Shown here one piece after another: positions 37,741 through 46,021 of a stretch of 59,259 bases of DNA. This DNA comes from Nocardia thailandica NBRC 100428 (GTDB lineage: Bacteria; Actinomycetota; Actinomycetes; Mycobacteriales; Mycobacteriaceae), in contig NZ_BAGK01000142.1 of assembly GCF_000308795.1 (NCBI RefSeq), positions 1 to 59,259 of the forward strand, written 5' to 3'. The notes beneath the pieces were generated by a model. That model searched no databases and was not told the DNA's origin. It was given only the letters and a program-made list of their open reading frames with translations. Both the position numbers and the translations under genes were made by a program. How positions within the stretch are numbered: position 1 is the first letter of the stretch; the number at the start of each line of letters is the position of its first letter.

Positions 37741-39903
37741 ATGACGAGTGTGGACCTCGACGCATGGTTCCGTGTGGCGCTGGAACGCCTACGGCCCGGC
37801 GCGCCGGCCGAGGACCCCGACATCGGGGCCGAGCTGGTGTGGGAACTGTTCGAATCCCAGGTCACCAGCAGGCATCTGGACCTGGCCGCCCGCAGGCTGG
37901 GTGCGGCCGGGCGGGGCTTCTACAGCATCGGTTCCGCAGGCCACGAGGGGAACGCGGCGGTCGCCGCGGCGCTGCGGTCCGACGATCCCGCGCTGCTGCA
38001 CTACCGCTCGGGGGCGTTCTTCGTGCAGCGGTGCGCGCGGATCTCGGGGCAGGACCCCATCCGTTCGGTGCTGCGCGGGGTGGTGGCGGCCTCGACGGAC
38101 CCGATCTCCGGTGGGCGGCACAAGGTTTTCGGCAGCGCCGCCGCGGCGATCATCCCGCAGACCTCCACCATCGCCTCCCAGCTGCCGCGCGCGGTGGGGC
38201 TGGCCTTCGCCCTCGACCGGGCCGCGCGGCTCGGCACGTCCTCGCCGTGGCCCGCCGACGCGGTGGTGGTGTGCAGCTTCGGGGACGCCTCGGCCAACCA
38301 CTCCACCGCGACGGGGGCGATCAACGCCGCCCTGCACGCCGCGCACCAGGGGGTGCCGATGCCGGTGCTGTTCGTCTGCGAGGACAACGGCATCGGGATC
38401 AGCGTGCCGACCCCGCCGAGCTGGATCGCCCGCGCCTACGGCACCCGGCCCGGCCTGGCCTACTTCCACGCCGACGGCGCCGACCTGCCCGGCGCCCTGC
38501 GCACCGCCCGCCGCGCCGCCGACCTGGCGCGGGCGTCCCGCGCGCCGGTGTTCCTGCACCTGCGCACCGTGCGGCTGGGCGGCCACGCCGGCTCCGACGT
38601 CGAATCCGCCTACCGCACACCGGCGTCGGTGTCGGCCGACCTGGAGCGCGATCCCCTGCTCGGCACCGCCCGCTACCTGGTTGCCCGCGGCATCGCCGAC
38701 CCGCCCGCGCTGCTGGACGTGTACAGCCGCGTCGGTGCCCGGGTGGCGACGGTGGCCGACCAGGTGCTGGCCGAGCCGCGGCTCGGCTCGGCCGCGGAGG
38801 TGACCGCGCCGCTGGCGCCCTACCATCCCGGCAGCATCGCCGACGACGTGCGCCGCAGCAGCCTGCGCGGGCGCACCGAGGCGCCGCAGCCGCCGCCCGC
38901 GGGCCCGCTCACGCTGGCGCAGGCGATCAACACCACCCTCGCCGATCTCCTCGACCGCAATCCCGACGTGCTGGTCTTCGGCGAGGACGTGGGCCGCAAG
39001 GGCGGGGTGTACGGCGTCACCAAGGGGCTGCGCGCCCGGTTCGGCCCGCGCCGGGTCTTCGACACGCTGCTCGACGAACAGACCGTCCTCGGCACCGCGC
39101 TGGGCACCGCCCTTGCCGGATTCGTCCCGATCCCCGAGATCCAGTACCTGGCCTACCTGCACAACGCGGCCGATCAGGTGCGCGGGGAGGCGGCGACCCT
39201 GTCGTTCTTCTCCAACGGCGCCTACCGCAACCCGATGGTCGTCCGCATCGCCGGCCTGGCCTACCAGAAGGGTTTCGGCGGCCACTTCCACAACGACAAC
39301 TCCGTGGCCGCGCTGCGCGACATCCCCGGACTGATCCTGGCCGCCCCCGCCCGCGCCGACGACGCCGCCGCCATGCTGCGCACCTGCGTCTCGGCGGCCC
39401 GCACGGACGGCCGGGTGTGCGTGTTCCTCGAACCGATCGCGCTGTACCACACCCGTGACGTCTATCCCGGCGACGAATCCTGGCTCGCCGCGCCGACGTC
39501 CGAGCACGTCCCGATCGGCCGCGCCCGCCTCTACGGCGAGGGCGCCGACCTGACCATCGTCACCTTCGGCAACGGGGTGCCGATGAGCCTGCGCGCGGTC
39601 AACCAGCTCGCCGACCACGGCATCGCCGCCCGCGTGCTCGACCTGCGCTGGCTCGCCCCGCTGCCCGCCGAGGACCTGCTCTACCACGCCCGCGCCACCG
39701 GCGCCGTCCTCGTGGCCGACGAGACCCGCCGCACCGGCGGCGTGTCGGAGTCGGTGTTCACCGCGCTCATCGACGCCGGATACCACGGGCGGCTGGCGCG
39801 GGTCACCAGCGAGGACTCCTTCGTCCCGCTCGGCCCCGCCGCCGACACCGTCCTGCTCACCGAGGACGCCGTCGTCGCGGCCGCCCGCTCCCTGCTCGCC
39901 TGA
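37741..39903 (+). CDS. Fused alpha-beta E1 component of a 2-oxo acid dehydrogenase
   Basis: ThDP-dependent decarboxylase, 720 residues, with both E1 subunits in one chain. Residues 1-375 are the alpha part: SIGSAGHEGNAAVAAAL, and the cofactor motif GDASAN (181) to EDNGIGI (214). Residues about 390-720 are the beta part: NPDVLVFGEDVGRKGGVYG, FDTLLDEQTVLGTALG and the transketolase C-terminal domain (LRWLAPLP). Closest in type to branched-chain (2-oxoisovalerate) or pyruvate E1. A strong GGAGGAGG lies before ATG 37741. No E2 or E3 gene is nearby, so it must use partners encoded elsewhere or act as a decarboxylase alone. Confidence 0.88.
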   Translation: MTSVDLDAWFRVALERLRPGAPAEDPDIGAELVWELFESQVTSRHLDLAARRLGAAGRGFYSIGSAGHEGNAAVAAALRSDDPALLHYRSGAFFVQRCARISGQDPIRSVLRGVVAASTDPISGGRHKVFGSAAAAIIPQTSTIASQLPRAVGLAFALDRAARLGTSSPWPADAVVVCSFGDASANHSTATGAINAALHAAHQGVPMPVLFVCEDNGIGISVPTPPSWIARAYGTRPGLAYFHADGADLPGALRTARRAADLARASRAPVFLHLRTVRLGGHAGSDVESAYRTPASVSADLERDPLLGTARYLVARGIADPPALLDVYSRVGARVATVADQVLAEPRLGSAAEVTAPLAPYHPGSIADDVRRSSLRGRTEAPQPPPAGPLTLAQAINTTLADLLDRNPDVLVFGEDVGRKGGVYGVTKGLRARFGPRRVFDTLLDEQTVLGTALGTALAGFVPIPEIQYLAYLHNAADQVRGEAATLSFFSNGAYRNPMVVRIAGLAYQKGFGGHFHNDNSVAALRDIPGLILAAPARADDAAAMLRTCVSAARTDGRVCVFLEPIALYHTRDVYPGDESWLAAPTSEHVPIGRARLYGEGADLTIVTFGNGVPMSLRAVNQLADHGIAARVLDLRWLAPLPAEDLLYHARATGAVLVADETRRTGGVSESVFTALIDAGYHGRLARVTSEDSFVPLGPAADTVLLTEDAVVAAARSLLA

Positions 39904-39962
39904 CCGGTCGCGGTCGCTCCCCCGATTCCCTGCCCCGGCGATCTCCGTGCCACGGACGGGAA

Positions 39963-40532
39963 TCAGCAGTCCGAGAACTCGTACCAGGGGCCGTCCATCG
40001 GCGTGTAGATCCGCCCCTCGACGCCGAACGCGGCGCAGGAGACCGGCTCGCCACTGGGCACGAAGGCCCGCCCGCTCGGCTCGCGGAAGCTGTGCTCGGG
40101 CAGGTAGAACACGCAACCGCCCTCGATCCGTTCGACGCGGGACACCAGATAGACGCCGACCAGATGATCGTCGGCACGGCCGTGGCAGGTGACCGCGGCG
40201 GCCTCGAGCCGCGGCCGGGTCAGCCACCAGCCGAGGTCGTAGGCCGCCCCGCTGATCACCAGGCCGGCCGAGACCAGGACGCACGCGGGCGCCACCAGGC
40301 CCGATCGCCAACGCCGGTACCGGATCACGCCGACCAGCACCCATGCCGACCACACGATCCCGCCGGCGAGCAGCAGCAGGACCAGCGCCCCGTACAGCAT
40401 CAGGTTGACGCTGCTCAGCCCCAGCCAGAGCAGCGCCAGGCTCCACAGCGCGGCGCCACCGGCGAGGAACCGGCCGGTCCACATCCAGCCGGGGGACGCC
40501 TCGCGCCCCGGCGCCATTCCCCCGGTCGTCAT
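39963..40532 (-). CDS. Membrane protein of unknown function
   Basis: 189 residues from ATG 40532; ATG 40517 is an alternative start and neither has a convincing ribosome site. Three hydrophobic stretches fall at about residues 17-39, 42-67 and 78-100. The C-terminal 85 residues are polar with four cysteines (TCHGRADDH, GGCVFYLPEHSF, SCAAFG, EFSDC end), probably an outside domain with two disulfides. No family recognised. It ends facing the E1 gene. Confidence 0.6.
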   Translation of the reverse strand: MTTGGMAPGREASPGWMWTGRFLAGGAALWSLALLWLGLSSVNLMLYGALVLLLLAGGIVWSAWVLVGVIRYRRWRSGLVAPACVLVSAGLVISGAAYDLGWWLTRPRLEAAAVTCHGRADDHLVGVYLVSRVERIEGGCVFYLPEHSFREPSGRAFVPSGEPVSCAAFGVEGRIYTPMDGPWYEFSDC

Positions 40533-40593
40533 GCCTCCGAACGTAATCGGTGTGCCACCGTCGCGCACGGGGCCCGCCGGTCCGGCCGGGCGG

Positions 40594-41571
40594 TCAGGTG
40601 ATCAGGCCCTCGGCGCGCAGCCAGTCGTAGGCCACGTCGGAGGGGTCCTCGCCGTCGATGTCGACGCGGCCGTTGAGTTCCTGCATGAGGTCGTCGGTGA
40701 GCCGTTCGGAGATGGTGCCGAGCAGTCCGCGCAACTGGGGGTAGCGGTCGATGATCTCGCCGCGGACGACGGCGGTGCCGCTGTAGGGCAGGAAGAACTC
40801 GCGGTCGTCGGCGAGGACGACGAGGTTCAGGTTCTTCACCCGGCCGTCGGTGGTGTAGATCATGCCGAAGTTGCAGGGCTCGCCCTTGGCGGTGGCGGTG
40901 TAGACGACGCCGGCGTCCATGCGGGTGACGTTGCCCGCCGGGACACCGGCCGGGTCGTTGTAGGGGATGCCGTACTTCTGCAGCATGGGCAGGAAACCGT
41001 CGGAGCGGCTGAAGAACTCGTCGTCGACGCAGAAGGTGCGGTCGGCGACCGGCAGCGCCGCGACCTGCGACAGGGTCCGCACGTTCAGGCGCTCGGCGGT
41101 CGGGGTGGAGGCGCCGAAGGCGTAGGTGTCGTTGAAGTTGGCCGGGGGCAGCCATTCCAGGTCGTGGTCGGTCTTCTCCACGTCGTGGACCCGCTGCCAG
41201 AGTTCCTGCGGATCGGAGATGACCTCGGTCTGCCCGTGATAGGTGACCCAGCCGGTGCCGGTGTACTCCCACAGGATGTCGGCGTCGCCGTTGAGCTGGG
41301 CCTGCCGGGAGGAGGCCGAGCCGGGGGCGCCGGTGAGGTCGGTGACCGAGGCGCCCGCGGCCGCCAGATAGGTGGCGGTGATCTTGCCGAGCAGCACGCC
41401 CTCGGTGAAGCTCTTGGACGTGACGACGAGTGCGGCGCCGTCGAGGGGCTTCTCGCCGCCCGGCAGGCTCGCGTCGTGGAAGGTGCCCGAGGAACTGACC
41501 AGCCCGCACCCGGCGAGCAGGGCGGCCGCGGCGGTCAGGACGCAGGCCAGCCGGAGCCGGGCCGTTCTCAT
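40594..41571 (-). CDS. OpuCC-type osmoprotectant-binding lipoprotein
   Basis: Receptor of a glycine betaine/choline-type ABC importer, 325 residues. Lipoprotein signal with LLAGC near residue 22. The OpuAC fold shows SKSFTEGVLLGKI, a Trp/Tyr-rich stretch DILWEYTGTGWVTYHG and FNDTYAFGAS, which supply the aromatic cage for quaternary amines. It is the last gene of a four-gene operon, overlapping the permease gene by 4 nt (ATGA). Confidence 0.9.
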   Translation of the reverse strand: MRTARLRLACVLTAAAALLAGCGLVSSSGTFHDASLPGGEKPLDGAALVVTSKSFTEGVLLGKITATYLAAAGASVTDLTGAPGSASSRQAQLNGDADILWEYTGTGWVTYHGQTEVISDPQELWQRVHDVEKTDHDLEWLPPANFNDTYAFGASTPTAERLNVRTLSQVAALPVADRTFCVDDEFFSRSDGFLPMLQKYGIPYNDPAGVPAGNVTRMDAGVVYTATAKGEPCNFGMIYTTDGRVKNLNLVVLADDREFFLPYSGTAVVRGEIIDRYPQLRGLLGTISERLTDDLMQELNGRVDIDGEDPSDVAYDWLRAEGLIT

Positions 41572-42305
41572 GAGACACCTCGCGGGGTCGCGGCCAGTTC
41601 GACGAGCCGGCCGAGCCAGTCGATGATCAGGGCGAGCAACCCGACCAGGATCGCGCCGGACACCAGCAGTTTCGGCAGGAACAGGGTGACGCCGGTGGTG
41701 ATCAGGGTGCCGAGGCTGGTGGCGCCGATGAAGGTGCTCAGGGTGGCGGTGCCGACCAGGATGACCAGCGCGGTGCGCACCCCGTTGAGGATGACCGGCA
41801 CCGCCAGCGGCAGCTCCACCTGCACCAGCGTGCGCGCGGCCGAATAGCCGATGCCGCGCGAGGCTTCGATGACGCGGTGATCGACCTGCCGCAGCCCGAC
41901 GATGGTGTTCTGCAGGATCGGCAGCACCGCGTACACGACCAGGCCGATCACCGCGGTGCGGAAGCCGGTGCCGAGCCAGAAGGTGAACAGCACCAGCAAC
42001 CCGACCGCGGGCGCGGCCTGGCCGATGTTGGCGATGTTGACCGCGACGGGCTCCAGCCGCTGCAGGCCCGGCCGGGTGAGCGCGATGCCGAGCGGGATGG
42101 CGACCACCACGACGATCACGGTCGCCACCACGGTCAGCTCGATGTGGGAGAGGATGGTGGTGCGCAGGTTGTCCCAGCCGAGGGACGCCTGCTCGGTGGC
42201 GGTGAAGGTGGCCTGCCGATACCACAGCAGATAGCCGATCCCGATGACGAGGATGATCAGCGGCTCGAACCAGACATCGATCGGCACCCGGCGCGCGCGG
42301 CTCAT
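41568..42305 (-). CDS. OpuC-type osmoprotectant ABC permease, second permease
   Basis: Membrane subunit of 245 residues with six hydrophobic segments. The EAA-like coupling loop is HRVIEASRGIGYSAARTLVQVELPLAVPVIL in family terms, near residue 130. The long first loop (WYRQATFTATEQASLGWDNL) is typical of ProW/OpuCD partners. ATG 42305 overlaps the ATPase stop by 4 nt. It forms a heterodimer with the permease encoded first in the operon. Confidence 0.9.
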   Translation of the reverse strand: MSRARRVPIDVWFEPLIILVIGIGYLLWYRQATFTATEQASLGWDNLRTTILSHIELTVVATVIVVVVAIPLGIALTRPGLQRLEPVAVNIANIGQAAPAVGLLVLFTFWLGTGFRTAVIGLVVYAVLPILQNTIVGLRQVDHRVIEASRGIGYSAARTLVQVELPLAVPVILNGVRTALVILVGTATLSTFIGATSLGTLITTGVTLFLPKLLVSGAILVGLLALIIDWLGRLVELAATPRGVS

Positions 42306-43546
42306 GACGGCTCGGCCGTTCGGGGTTCCTCGGCGGCCACCACCGGGGTCGGGGTCGTGTCGGATCCGTCGACGTAGGTCTCGTAGGATGCGGCGGCCGA
42401 ATCGGCCTGCCCCTCGGCCAGTTTGGCCTGGATCAGGTCGGTCACCGAGCGGATGCCCAGCGAGCCGACGACCCGGCCGCGGCCGTCGGTGACCAGGGTC
42501 GCGCCCTGGCTGGCGGCGAGCATGGCGTCGAGAGCGTCGTTGAGCGTGGAGGATTCGGCGACCACGGGCAGCCGGCGGTCCAGGTAGTCCGAGATCTCGG
42601 GCTTGGTGCCGACCTCGGTCAGCGAGGGCCACGACCGCGGGCGTCCCGCGTCGTCGACGACCACGATCCAGGTGTGCCCGGCGGCCTTCGCGCGCCGGAT
42701 CACCGCGGACGCGGACTCGCCGATGCGGGCGGTGGTCACCGGGTCGTAGTCCACGTCGCGCACCCGGGACACGGTCAGGTAGGCCAGTTTCGCGCCCGAC
42801 CCGACGAACTCCTCCACGAACGGCGTCGCCGGGTCGGTGAGGATCTCCTCCGGCGTCGCGTACTGCTCGATGTGGCCGCCCTCGGACAGGATGAGCACCT
42901 TGTCGCCGAGCTTGGTGGCCTCCTCGAAATCGTGGGTGACGATGACGATGGTCTTGCGCAGTTCGTGCTGGATGGCGATCAGGCTGTCCTGCAGGCGGAC
43001 CCGGGTGATGGGGTCGACCGCGCCGAAGGGCTCGTCCATGAGCAGCACCGGCGGGTCGGCGGCAAGGGCCCGCGCCACGCCGACGCGCTGCTGCTGGCCG
43101 CCGGACATGTCCTTGGGCAGGCGGTCGGCGAAGGTGGCGGCGTCCAGCCCGACCAGGTCGAGCAGGTAGTCGGTGCGCTCGGCGATGCGCTGCTTGTCCC
43201 AGCCGAGCACGCGCGGGATGGCGCCGATGTTCTTCGACACCGACCAGTGCGGGAACAGGCCGCCGGACTGGATGACGTATCCGATGGACTGGCGCAGCTT
43301 GTCGGGGTCCTCCCGGGTGACATCGCGTCCGCCGATGAGGATACGGCCCTCGGTCGGCTCGATGAGCCGGTTGATCATCTTCAGCGTGGTGGTCTTGCCG
43401 CAGCCGGACGGGCCGACGAAGGCCACGATCTGTCCCGCCTCGATCTCGAGGTCGAGCCGCTCCACGGCGGGCCGCGACTGGCCTTTGTAGCGTTTGACGA
43501 CCGAGTCCAGCTCGATCGACGCCCCGGTGATCACATCAGCGGTCAT
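42302..43546 (-). CDS. OpuCA-type osmoprotectant ABC ATPase with CBS domains
   Basis: ATPase of the importer, 414 residues. Walker A GPSGCGKTTTLKMINRL (about residue 42), signature MSGGQQQRVGVARAL, Walker B PVLLMDEPFGAVDPITR, switch VTHDFEEATKLGD. After residue 250 a tandem CBS pair follows (AVIRRAKAAGHTWIVVVDD and STLNDALDAMLAASQGATLV), which in OpuA-type systems senses ionic strength or c-di-AMP, then a 35-residue acidic tail. It overlaps both permease genes by 4 nt. Confidence 0.93.
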   Translation of the reverse strand: MTADVITGASIELDSVVKRYKGQSRPAVERLDLEIEAGQIVAFVGPSGCGKTTTLKMINRLIEPTEGRILIGGRDVTREDPDKLRQSIGYVIQSGGLFPHWSVSKNIGAIPRVLGWDKQRIAERTDYLLDLVGLDAATFADRLPKDMSGGQQQRVGVARALAADPPVLLMDEPFGAVDPITRVRLQDSLIAIQHELRKTIVIVTHDFEEATKLGDKVLILSEGGHIEQYATPEEILTDPATPFVEEFVGSGAKLAYLTVSRVRDVDYDPVTTARIGESASAVIRRAKAAGHTWIVVVDDAGRPRSWPSLTEVGTKPEISDYLDRRLPVVAESSTLNDALDAMLAASQGATLVTDGRGRVVGSLGIRSVTDLIQAKLAEGQADSAAASYETYVDGSDTTPTPVVAAEEPRTAEPS

Positions 43547-44187
43547 GACAGTCCCTTGGCAATGGTGAGGCGTCCCAGCAGGACGAGCAGCGCGTCGAAC
43601 ACGAGCGCGACCGCGACGATGAGCAGTGTTCCGGTGAGCGCCATCTCGAGCGCGTTCGCGCCGCCCAGCCGGGACAGCCCGTTGAAGATCAGCGACCCGA
43701 GCCCGGGTCCGAGCACGTAGGCGACGATGGCGGCGACGCCGACGATCATCTGCGTGGAGACCCGGATGCCGGTCAGGATGACCGGCCAGGCGATGGGCAG
43801 CTCCACGGTGAGCAGGATGCGCCAGCGCGAGAACCCGATCCCCTCGGCCGATTCCACGACCGAGGCGGGCACCGAGCGCAGGCCGACGATGGCGTTGCCG
43901 ATGACCGGCAGCGCCGCGAAGAACGTCAGCATGATGAACGAGGGCACCACCCCGAGCCCGAACGGCACCAGCAGCAGGGCGAGCAGCGCCAGCGACGGGA
44001 TGGTCAGCGCGACCCGGCTCGAGGTCAGGGTCAGGGCCGAGCCGAGCGGCAGGCGGTAGACCGCGACGGCGATCAGGACCGCGATGACGGTGCCGACGAG
44101 GACCGTCTGGAAGGCGAGCGAGGCGTGCTGATAGGTGAGGAACGCCAGGACGTCTCCCCGGCCCTGGATGTAGCTCCACAGATTCAC
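43543..44187 (-). CDS. OpuC-type osmoprotectant ABC permease, first permease
   Basis: First gene of the osmoprotectant operon, 214 residues, GTG start at 44187 behind GGGAAA. Five or six hydrophobic segments; coupling loop VVESAEGIGFSRWRILLTVELP near residue 110; PSLALLALLLVPFGLGVVPS is the conserved TM core. Together with the other three proteins it makes a complete importer, unlike the single-chain BCCT carrier at 17.5-19.3 kb. Confidence 0.9.
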   Translation of the reverse strand: MNLWSYIQGRGDVLAFLTYQHASLAFQTVLVGTVIAVLIAVAVYRLPLGSALTLTSSRVALTIPSLALLALLLVPFGLGVVPSFIMLTFFAALPVIGNAIVGLRSVPASVVESAEGIGFSRWRILLTVELPIAWPVILTGIRVSTQMIVGVAAIVAYVLGPGLGSLIFNGLSRLGGANALEMALTGTLLIVAVALVFDALLVLLGRLTIAKGLS

Positions 44188-44313
44188 GGGTTTCCCGTCG
44201 TCGGGCGCGGATCCCCGGGCATGCCGGGCCCGCGCATGGTCACCGGACGCGCGTCGCGCAAGAGTAGTCCATGCCGGCGCCTCGCCGCGGGCACTGCGCC
44301 GCGGATCCGCGTG

Positions 44314-45246
44314 TCACGCGGCGCGCCGTCCGCCGGTCGCGTAGGCGCCCGCGTCACCGGCGATCACCGTGCTCGTCGCCCCGTCGACGCCGACCGGCAC
44401 CGGCCCGGCCAGGGTGATACGGGTGAGCCTGCGGTGCTCGCGGCCGTCGTAGTCGTCGACGGCGTAGTGCTGGGTGGCGCGGTTGTCCCAGATGGCGACG
44501 TCGCCGAGGGACCAGTCCCAGCGGGTGGTGTGTTCGAGGCGGGTGATCCGGTCCTGGAAGAGCCGGAACAGCGCGCGCGACTCGCTGGTCGAGACACCGA
44601 CGATCTCCTTGACGAAGCAGCCGAGCAACAGGGCCTTCTCCCCCGTCTGCGGGTGCACCTCGACGACGGGGTGTTCGGTCTCGAAGTAGCTGGACTCGAA
44701 CTCGCGGCGGTAGGCGCGGGCGAGGTCGTCGGGGGTGTCCTCGATGTCGGCGGCGTAGTCGTAGCGGTTGGAGTGCCGGGCGCGCAGGCCCTCGGCCAGC
44801 TGCCGCAGCGGCGCGGGCAGCGCCGCGTAGGCGGCGACGGTCGAGGCCCAGGTGGTCGAGCCGCCGTAGCTGGGCAGCGCCTCGGTGCGCAGGATCGAGG
44901 CGGCGGGGACGCGGTCGACGAAGGTGACGTCGGTGTGCCAGACGTTGGAGCGGGTCTGGTGCGAGTCGATGGCCAGGCTCTTGGCGCCGGCCGAGGTGAC
45001 CGTCGGATGCGGGGTGGTCGGGGTGCCGAGCAGTTCGGCGAACGCGTACTGGCCGTCCTCGGTGAGGTGGTGCTGCCCGCGGAAGAAGATCACCTTGTGC
45101 TCGGCCAGGGCCGCGCGGATCGCGGCGACGGTGGCCCGGTCCAGGTCGCCGCCGAGCCGGACGCCGTCGATCCGGGCGCCGATGTGCGCGCCGAGGCGCA
45201 CCACCTGGATCGCGGTGTCGCCTTCTGGTGCCTCGTGGAGGGACAT
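44314..45246 (-). CDS. TauD/TfdA-family Fe(II)/2-oxoglutarate dioxygenase (Rv3406-like alkylsulfatase)
   Basis: Non-heme iron enzyme of 310 residues, very close by eye to M. tuberculosis Rv3406 along its length: [51 protein letters not shown] and [12 protein letters not shown] all match. Iron ligands are H104, D106 and H260; R272 or R276 should bind 2-oxoglutarate. Rv3406 cleaves alkyl sulfates by hydroxylation and inactivates some drugs, so sulfur scavenging from sulfate esters is the likely role. AAAGGCC precedes ATG 45246. A hairpin (44296-44324) spans its stop codon. Confidence 0.9.
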   Translation of the reverse strand: MSLHEAPEGDTAIQVVRLGAHIGARIDGVRLGGDLDRATVAAIRAALAEHKVIFFRGQHHLTEDGQYAFAELLGTPTTPHPTVTSAGAKSLAIDSHQTRSNVWHTDVTFVDRVPAASILRTEALPSYGGSTTWASTVAAYAALPAPLRQLAEGLRARHSNRYDYAADIEDTPDDLARAYRREFESSYFETEHPVVEVHPQTGEKALLLGCFVKEIVGVSTSESRALFRLFQDRITRLEHTTRWDWSLGDVAIWDNRATQHYAVDDYDGREHRRLTRITLAGPVPVGVDGATSTVIAGDAGAYATGGRRAA

Positions 45247-45342
45247 GCGTGGCCTTTCGCTCGAACCGGACTGCTCGGTTCGACGAAACCACTCGCGGGG
45301 CGGGCCGGGCCAGCATTCGCCTCGCGGTGAGCGAAACCCCGC

Positions 45343-45654
45343 TCACCGCTCCCGGACACGGGCCGACAGGTCCGGCCACGGCGGACGGCGCAGCAGCGCC
45401 AGGGTCGCCAGCGTGGCGGCGACCAGGCCGATGAACTCACCGAGCAGCGCGACCCGGGTGCTGTCGACCGCCGCGGACCACCGCGGCACACCGTCGCGGA
45501 TCACGAAGAGCCCCAGCGGCTTCACGCGTCCGAACAGCCCGACCCGGCTGACGGTGATCACCGTCGACCCGTCGGGGGTCGTGTGCGGTTCGCCGTAGAC
45601 CAGCGCCGGATCGGGCGCCTGCCACGGCGGTGCGGGACGGTCGGGCAGCGGCAT
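45343..45654 (-). CDS. Small single-pass membrane protein of unknown function
   Basis: 103 residues. A Pro-rich start (PLPDRPAPPWQAPDPALVYGEP) is followed by a beta-rich region and one C-terminal hydrophobic helix (GEFIGLVAATLATLALL, about residues 72-90) with a basic end. It lies 78 bp downstream of secG in the same direction. Its AAGGGG ribosome site is part of a 9-bp inverted repeat (see 45659-45713). No family recognised. Confidence 0.6.
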   Translation of the reverse strand: MPLPDRPAPPWQAPDPALVYGEPHTTPDGSTVITVSRVGLFGRVKPLGLFVIRDGVPRWSAAVDSTRVALLGEFIGLVAATLATLALLRRPPWPDLSARVRER

Positions 45655-45658
45655 GCGG

Positions 45659-45713
45659 ACACCCCTTCTCCTCGGTGGGACCCACCCTACGGGTGGCCGG
45701 GACGAAGGGGTGT
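45659..45713 (-). promoter_or_regulatory. Stem-loop covering the ribosome site downstream of secG
   Basis: ACACCCCTT (45659-45667) and AAGGGGTGT (45705-45713) are perfect inverted repeats enclosing a second hairpin CCACCC-TAC-GGGTGG (45682-45696). In the minus-strand RNA the arm nearer the downstream gene contains its AAGGGG Shine-Dalgarno. The element can act as the secG terminator, as a translation lock on the 103-residue gene, or both. Confidence 0.5.
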
Positions 45714-45732
45714 CGGATCGCCGGGCGCGCGA

Positions 45733-45966
45733 TCAGGCGAACTTGATCTCCAGGCCGATGCCGAGGATCGAGATCAGCCAGATCAGACCGGTGAAGACGG
45801 TGAGGCGGTCGAGGTTCTTCTCGACGACGGTGGAGCCCGACAGGCTCGACTGCACACCGCCACCGAACAGGCTGGACAGACCTCCACCCTTGGCGCGGTG
45901 CAGCAGCACCAGCAGCACCAGCAGCACGCTGGTGATGATCAGGAGGATATCCAGGAACATCCGCAT
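45733..45966 (-). CDS. secG: SecG subunit of the SecYEG translocon
   Basis: 77 residues, two membrane helices joined by the conserved HRAKGGGLSSLFGGGVQSS loop, then STVVEKNLDRLT, nearly identical to mycobacterial SecG. ATG 45966 gives the same distance to the first helix as in M. tuberculosis and lies 7 nt after a -10; ATG 45960 is the alternative. In many actinomycetes secG follows tpiA; here an exporter, an MmpS-like and a META-domain gene separate them. Confidence 0.93.
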   Translation of the reverse strand: MRMFLDILLIITSVLLVLLVLLHRAKGGGLSSLFGGGVQSSLSGSTVVEKNLDRLTVFTGLIWLISILGIGLEIKFA

Positions 45967-45979
45967 GCCGACCATCCTA
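45967..45979 (-). promoter_or_regulatory. Leaderless promoter of secG
   Basis: On the minus strand TAGGAT (45979-45974) is 7 nt before ATG 45966. AGGATGG could be read as a weak ribosome site instead, so this case is less certain than uvrC or the META lipoprotein. Confidence 0.4.
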
Positions 45980-46021
45980 TGGGGTCGGGGGCGCCCGGGC
46001 ACAAACGGGGCCGCGCCCCGC

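Noticed and set aside
39904..39962. GATTCCC...GGGAATC arms between the E1 gene and the membrane protein gene as a terminator
   Set aside because: The arms are short with a broken inner stem and overlap the stop of the opposing gene; too weak to list.
44296..44324. GCGCCGCG / CGCGGCGC hairpin at the end of the TauD-like gene as a separate terminator
   Set aside because: It includes the stop codon itself and has a 13-nt loop, so it is noted within that gene but not listed alone.
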